Source: Shewanella yunxiaonensis (GTDB lineage Bacteria; Pseudomonadota; Gammaproteobacteria; Enterobacterales; Shewanellaceae). Taken from it: a stretch of 64,000 nucleotides of DNA. The stretch spans positions 1,399,001-1,463,000 of the forward strand of contig NZ_CP073587.1 in the NCBI RefSeq assembly GCF_018223345.1, in the 5' to 3' direction. Within the stretch, counting starts at the first letter, position 1. Each line of letters begins with the position of its first letter. Below, in pieces: positions 62,059 through 64,000 of the stretch. Both the position numbers and the translations under genes were made by a program. A model generated the notes under the pieces. It saw only the letters and a list, made by a program, of their open reading frames with translations, did not search any database and had not been told where the DNA came from.

Positions 62059-64000
62059 GCAGTTTCATTGTGTCACTGTTGGGAACCCTAATGCTGGTAA
62101 GTCAACGCTGTTTAACGCTTTGACTGGAGCTAACCAACAGGTTGGTAACTGGGCAGGGGTGACGGTTGAGAAAAAAACCGGCCGTTTCACGCTACATGGC
62201 GTTGATGTATTCCTGACAGATCTGCCGGGCATATACGATATTCTGCCATCAGAAAGCGACTGCGACTGTTCTTTGGACGAACAGATTGCCCAGCAGTTTC
62301 TCGCCACTCAGAAAATGGATGGCATTATCAATATGGTCGATGCCACCAATATTGAGCGCCATCTGTATTTAACGGTTCAACTTAGGGAACTGGGTATCCC
62401 TATGGTTGTAGTGCTGAACAAAATCGATGCTGCCACCAAGCGTGGGATCAACATTGATGCAGCAGCCATGAGTAAAAAACTTGGCTGTCCTGTGATTGGT
62501 GTGACCTCTCGCGATGCTAAAGATGTCGAAAAAGTGAAAGCGCTGGTGGTGCAGTTTTTTGAAGGCCATGTGTCATCTGCACCTTTATTATTGGATTACG
62601 GCCCTGAAATTGAAGCCAGCGTTGCCGCATTACGTGAAGCTGAGCCCAACCTTAGCCGTGGCCGTGCATTGGCAAAGCTCGCTAACGCAAAAGGGTGTAA
62701 TGCCTGTCAACATGGCGCTAATAATCAAGAAGTTGAACAATGCGCAGAATCCTTTGCTCGAGATGGTAAAGATATTGAGATCCATGCGGCGGCAACTCGG
62801 TTCGATTTTGTTGAAGCCCTTTATCAAGCAGCAATTCATGCGGAAGACAAACCAACGTTTAGCGATCGGCTTGACCAGATAGTGCTGCATCCAATATGGG
62901 GTGTTCCCATCTTCCTGCTGGTTATGTACCTCACCTTCATGTTCGCCATCAATATCGGCAGTGCTTTTATCGACTTTTTTGATATCTCTGCCGGTGCGTT
63001 GTTTGTTGACCATCTCGGTGCTTGGCTACAGAGTGCACATGCCCCTGAGTGGCTGATTACTATTCTTGCTGGTGGTGTCGGTCAAGGTATCCAAACCGTT
63101 TGTACCTTTATTCCAGTAATTGCAGCGTTATTCTTGGCATTGTCAGTACTGGAAGGTTCTGGCTACATGGCAAGGGCTGCATTTGTCGTTGATGGTCTGA
63201 TGCGCCGTATCGGTCTTCCCGGTAAAGCCTTTGTGCCGATGATTGTAGGTTTCGGGTGTTCTGTTCCTGCAATCATGGCGACTCGGACCTTAGGGAGTGA
63301 ACGTGAGCGTATCGTCACAGGTATGATGGCCCCGTTTATGTCCTGTGGTGCGCGGTTACCTGTATATGCATTGTTTGCTGCGGCTTTCTTCCCAGAATCC
63401 GGACAGAATTTGGTATTTATGCTTTACGTCATCGGGATCTTTGCCGCTATCGGCACTGGTTTGATGTTGCGCAAAACCTTGTTACCGGGCAACAGTACTG
63501 CGGTAGTGATGGAGCTGCCAACGTATGAATTACCTAAACCGCGGATGGTCTTAGGCCGTACCGGCAAGCGAACTAAAAGTTTTATTTTGGGTGCGGGTAA
63601 AACCATCGTGTTAGTCGTAACTGTACTGAACTTTATTAACTCTATCAGTACCGATGGCACCTTTGGTCACCAGGACAGTAAAGAGTCTTTACTAAGTGTG
63701 GCAAGCCAGAAGATCACGCCGGTGTTTGCCCCTATGGGATTACAGTCGGATAACTGGCAGGCAACCGTTGGGATTGTTACGGGCATCTTCGCCAAAGAGG
63801 CGGTAGTCGGTACACTCAACAATCTGTATAGCAGCCAGTCCCAGACTCAAGGTGAATTAACCCCTCTGAGTGATAGCTTTAAACAGGCACTGAGCACCAT
63901 TCCGCAAAATTTATTAGGGATTAATCTTGGTGATCCGCTGTCGTTGTCCGTTGGCCATGTTGATAATGTCGATGAGGCAGCAGCAGAGCAGGGGGTAGAA
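62051..64000 (+). CDS. feoB: Ferrous iron transporter FeoB, C-terminus beyond window
   Basis: 650 codons are open from the ATG at 62051 to the window end. The N-terminal G domain shows G1 GNPNAGKS, G3 DLPG and G4 NKID. A helical spacer with CNACQHG leads to the membrane part, with VGFGCSVPAIMATRTL and FMSCGARLPVYALF, the Gate regions with conserved Cys, and GIFAKEAVVGTL. It imports Fe2+ across the inner membrane. Whether feoC follows cannot be seen. Confidence 0.96.
   Translation, partial: MIKQFHCVTVGNPNAGKSTLFNALTGANQQVGNWAGVTVEKKTGRFTLHGVDVFLTDLPGIYDILPSESDCDCSLDEQIAQQFLATQKMDGIINMVDATNIERHLYLTVQLRELGIPMVVVLNKIDAATKRGINIDAAAMSKKLGCPVIGVTSRDAKDVEKVKALVVQFFEGHVSSAPLLLDYGPEIEASVAALREAEPNLSRGRALAKLANAKGCNACQHGANNQEVEQCAESFARDGKDIEIHAAATRFDFVEALYQAAIHAEDKPTFSDRLDQIVLHPIWGVPIFLLVMYLTFMFAINIGSAFIDFFDISAGALFVDHLGAWLQSAHAPEWLITILAGGVGQGIQTVCTFIPVIAALFLALSVLEGSGYMARAAFVVDGLMRRIGLPGKAFVPMIVGFGCSVPAIMATRTLGSERERIVTGMMAPFMSCGARLPVYALFAAAFFPESGQNLVFMLYVIGIFAAIGTGLMLRKTLLPGNSTAVVMELPTYELPKPRMVLGRTGKRTKSFILGAGKTIVLVVTVLNFINSISTDGTFGHQDSKESLLSVASQKITPVFAPMGLQSDNWQATVGIVTGIFAKEAVVGTLNNLYSSQSQTQGELTPLSDSFKQALSTIPQNLLGINLGDPLSLSVGHVDNVDEAAAEQGVE

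Noticed and set aside
1..64000. CRISPR arrays, tRNA or rRNA genes, prophage
   Set aside because: I looked for regularly spaced repeats, tRNA-like cloverleafs and phage genes and saw none; short RNAs could still be missed.

Overview
The window looks like the chromosome of a Shewanella species (Gammaproteobacteria). The strongest evidence is the extracellular electron transfer locus at 53.5-61.2 kb: MtrB, decahaem MtrA, and two decahaem surface lipoproteins matching MtrC and OmcA, with feoAB diverging next to it. A CctA-type small tetrahaem cytochrome, PanP aspartate decarboxylase and many c-type cytochromes agree. I cannot name the species.

Layout. 0-2 kb: end of pepE, htpX and cctA. 2.2-13.4 kb: an assimilatory nitrate/nitrite block (nasA, cobA, a TrpD2-like gene, nirB, nirD, an NNP-type transporter and a PP2C-kinase fusion). 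It is preceded by two tandem NarP/NarL-type 7-2-7 sites and has a strong hairpin between the TrpD2-like gene and nirB. 13.5-29.6 kb: an accessory anaerobic respiration island. A MarR regulator diverges from a periplasmic FAD reductase / tetrahaem cytochrome / porin unit. After it comes a decayed second copy of the marR gene, diverging from a second unit: a Tat-exported molybdopterin oxidoreductase, Fe-S subunit, membrane anchor, TorD-like chaperone, NapG-like ferredoxin, an unusual NapH-GltD fusion and a polyferredoxin. An IS3-family element (IS2 group) sits in this second unit with a visible 5-bp target duplication. Both units are preceded by the same ~16-bp palindrome family.

30-45.8 kb: mixed housekeeping and accessory genes: a BBE-like oxidase, two drug/metabolite exporters, a methyltransferase, an M61 peptidase, hinT with two thioesterases and a lipoprotein, a cysteine hydrolase, MetY-like sulfhydrylase, AraC regulator with a bile-acid-symporter-like transporter, a GST and a phosphohexomutase. 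46-52 kb: panP and a glycerate/sugar-acid unit (glycerate kinase, GntP permease, CdaR). 53-64 kb: mtrCAB, omcA, feoAB.

How the genes fit together. The island at 13.5-29.6 kb is the most likely place for an undescribed system. Two terminal reductase modules, one flavin and one molybdenum, appear to share one MarR-type sensor. The flavin enzyme has tyrosines or threonine where fumarate reductases have their catalytic Arg/His residues, so its substrate is probably not fumarate. MarR control and a porin make an aromatic or phenolic acceptor a reasonable guess, but the substrate cannot be read from the sequence.
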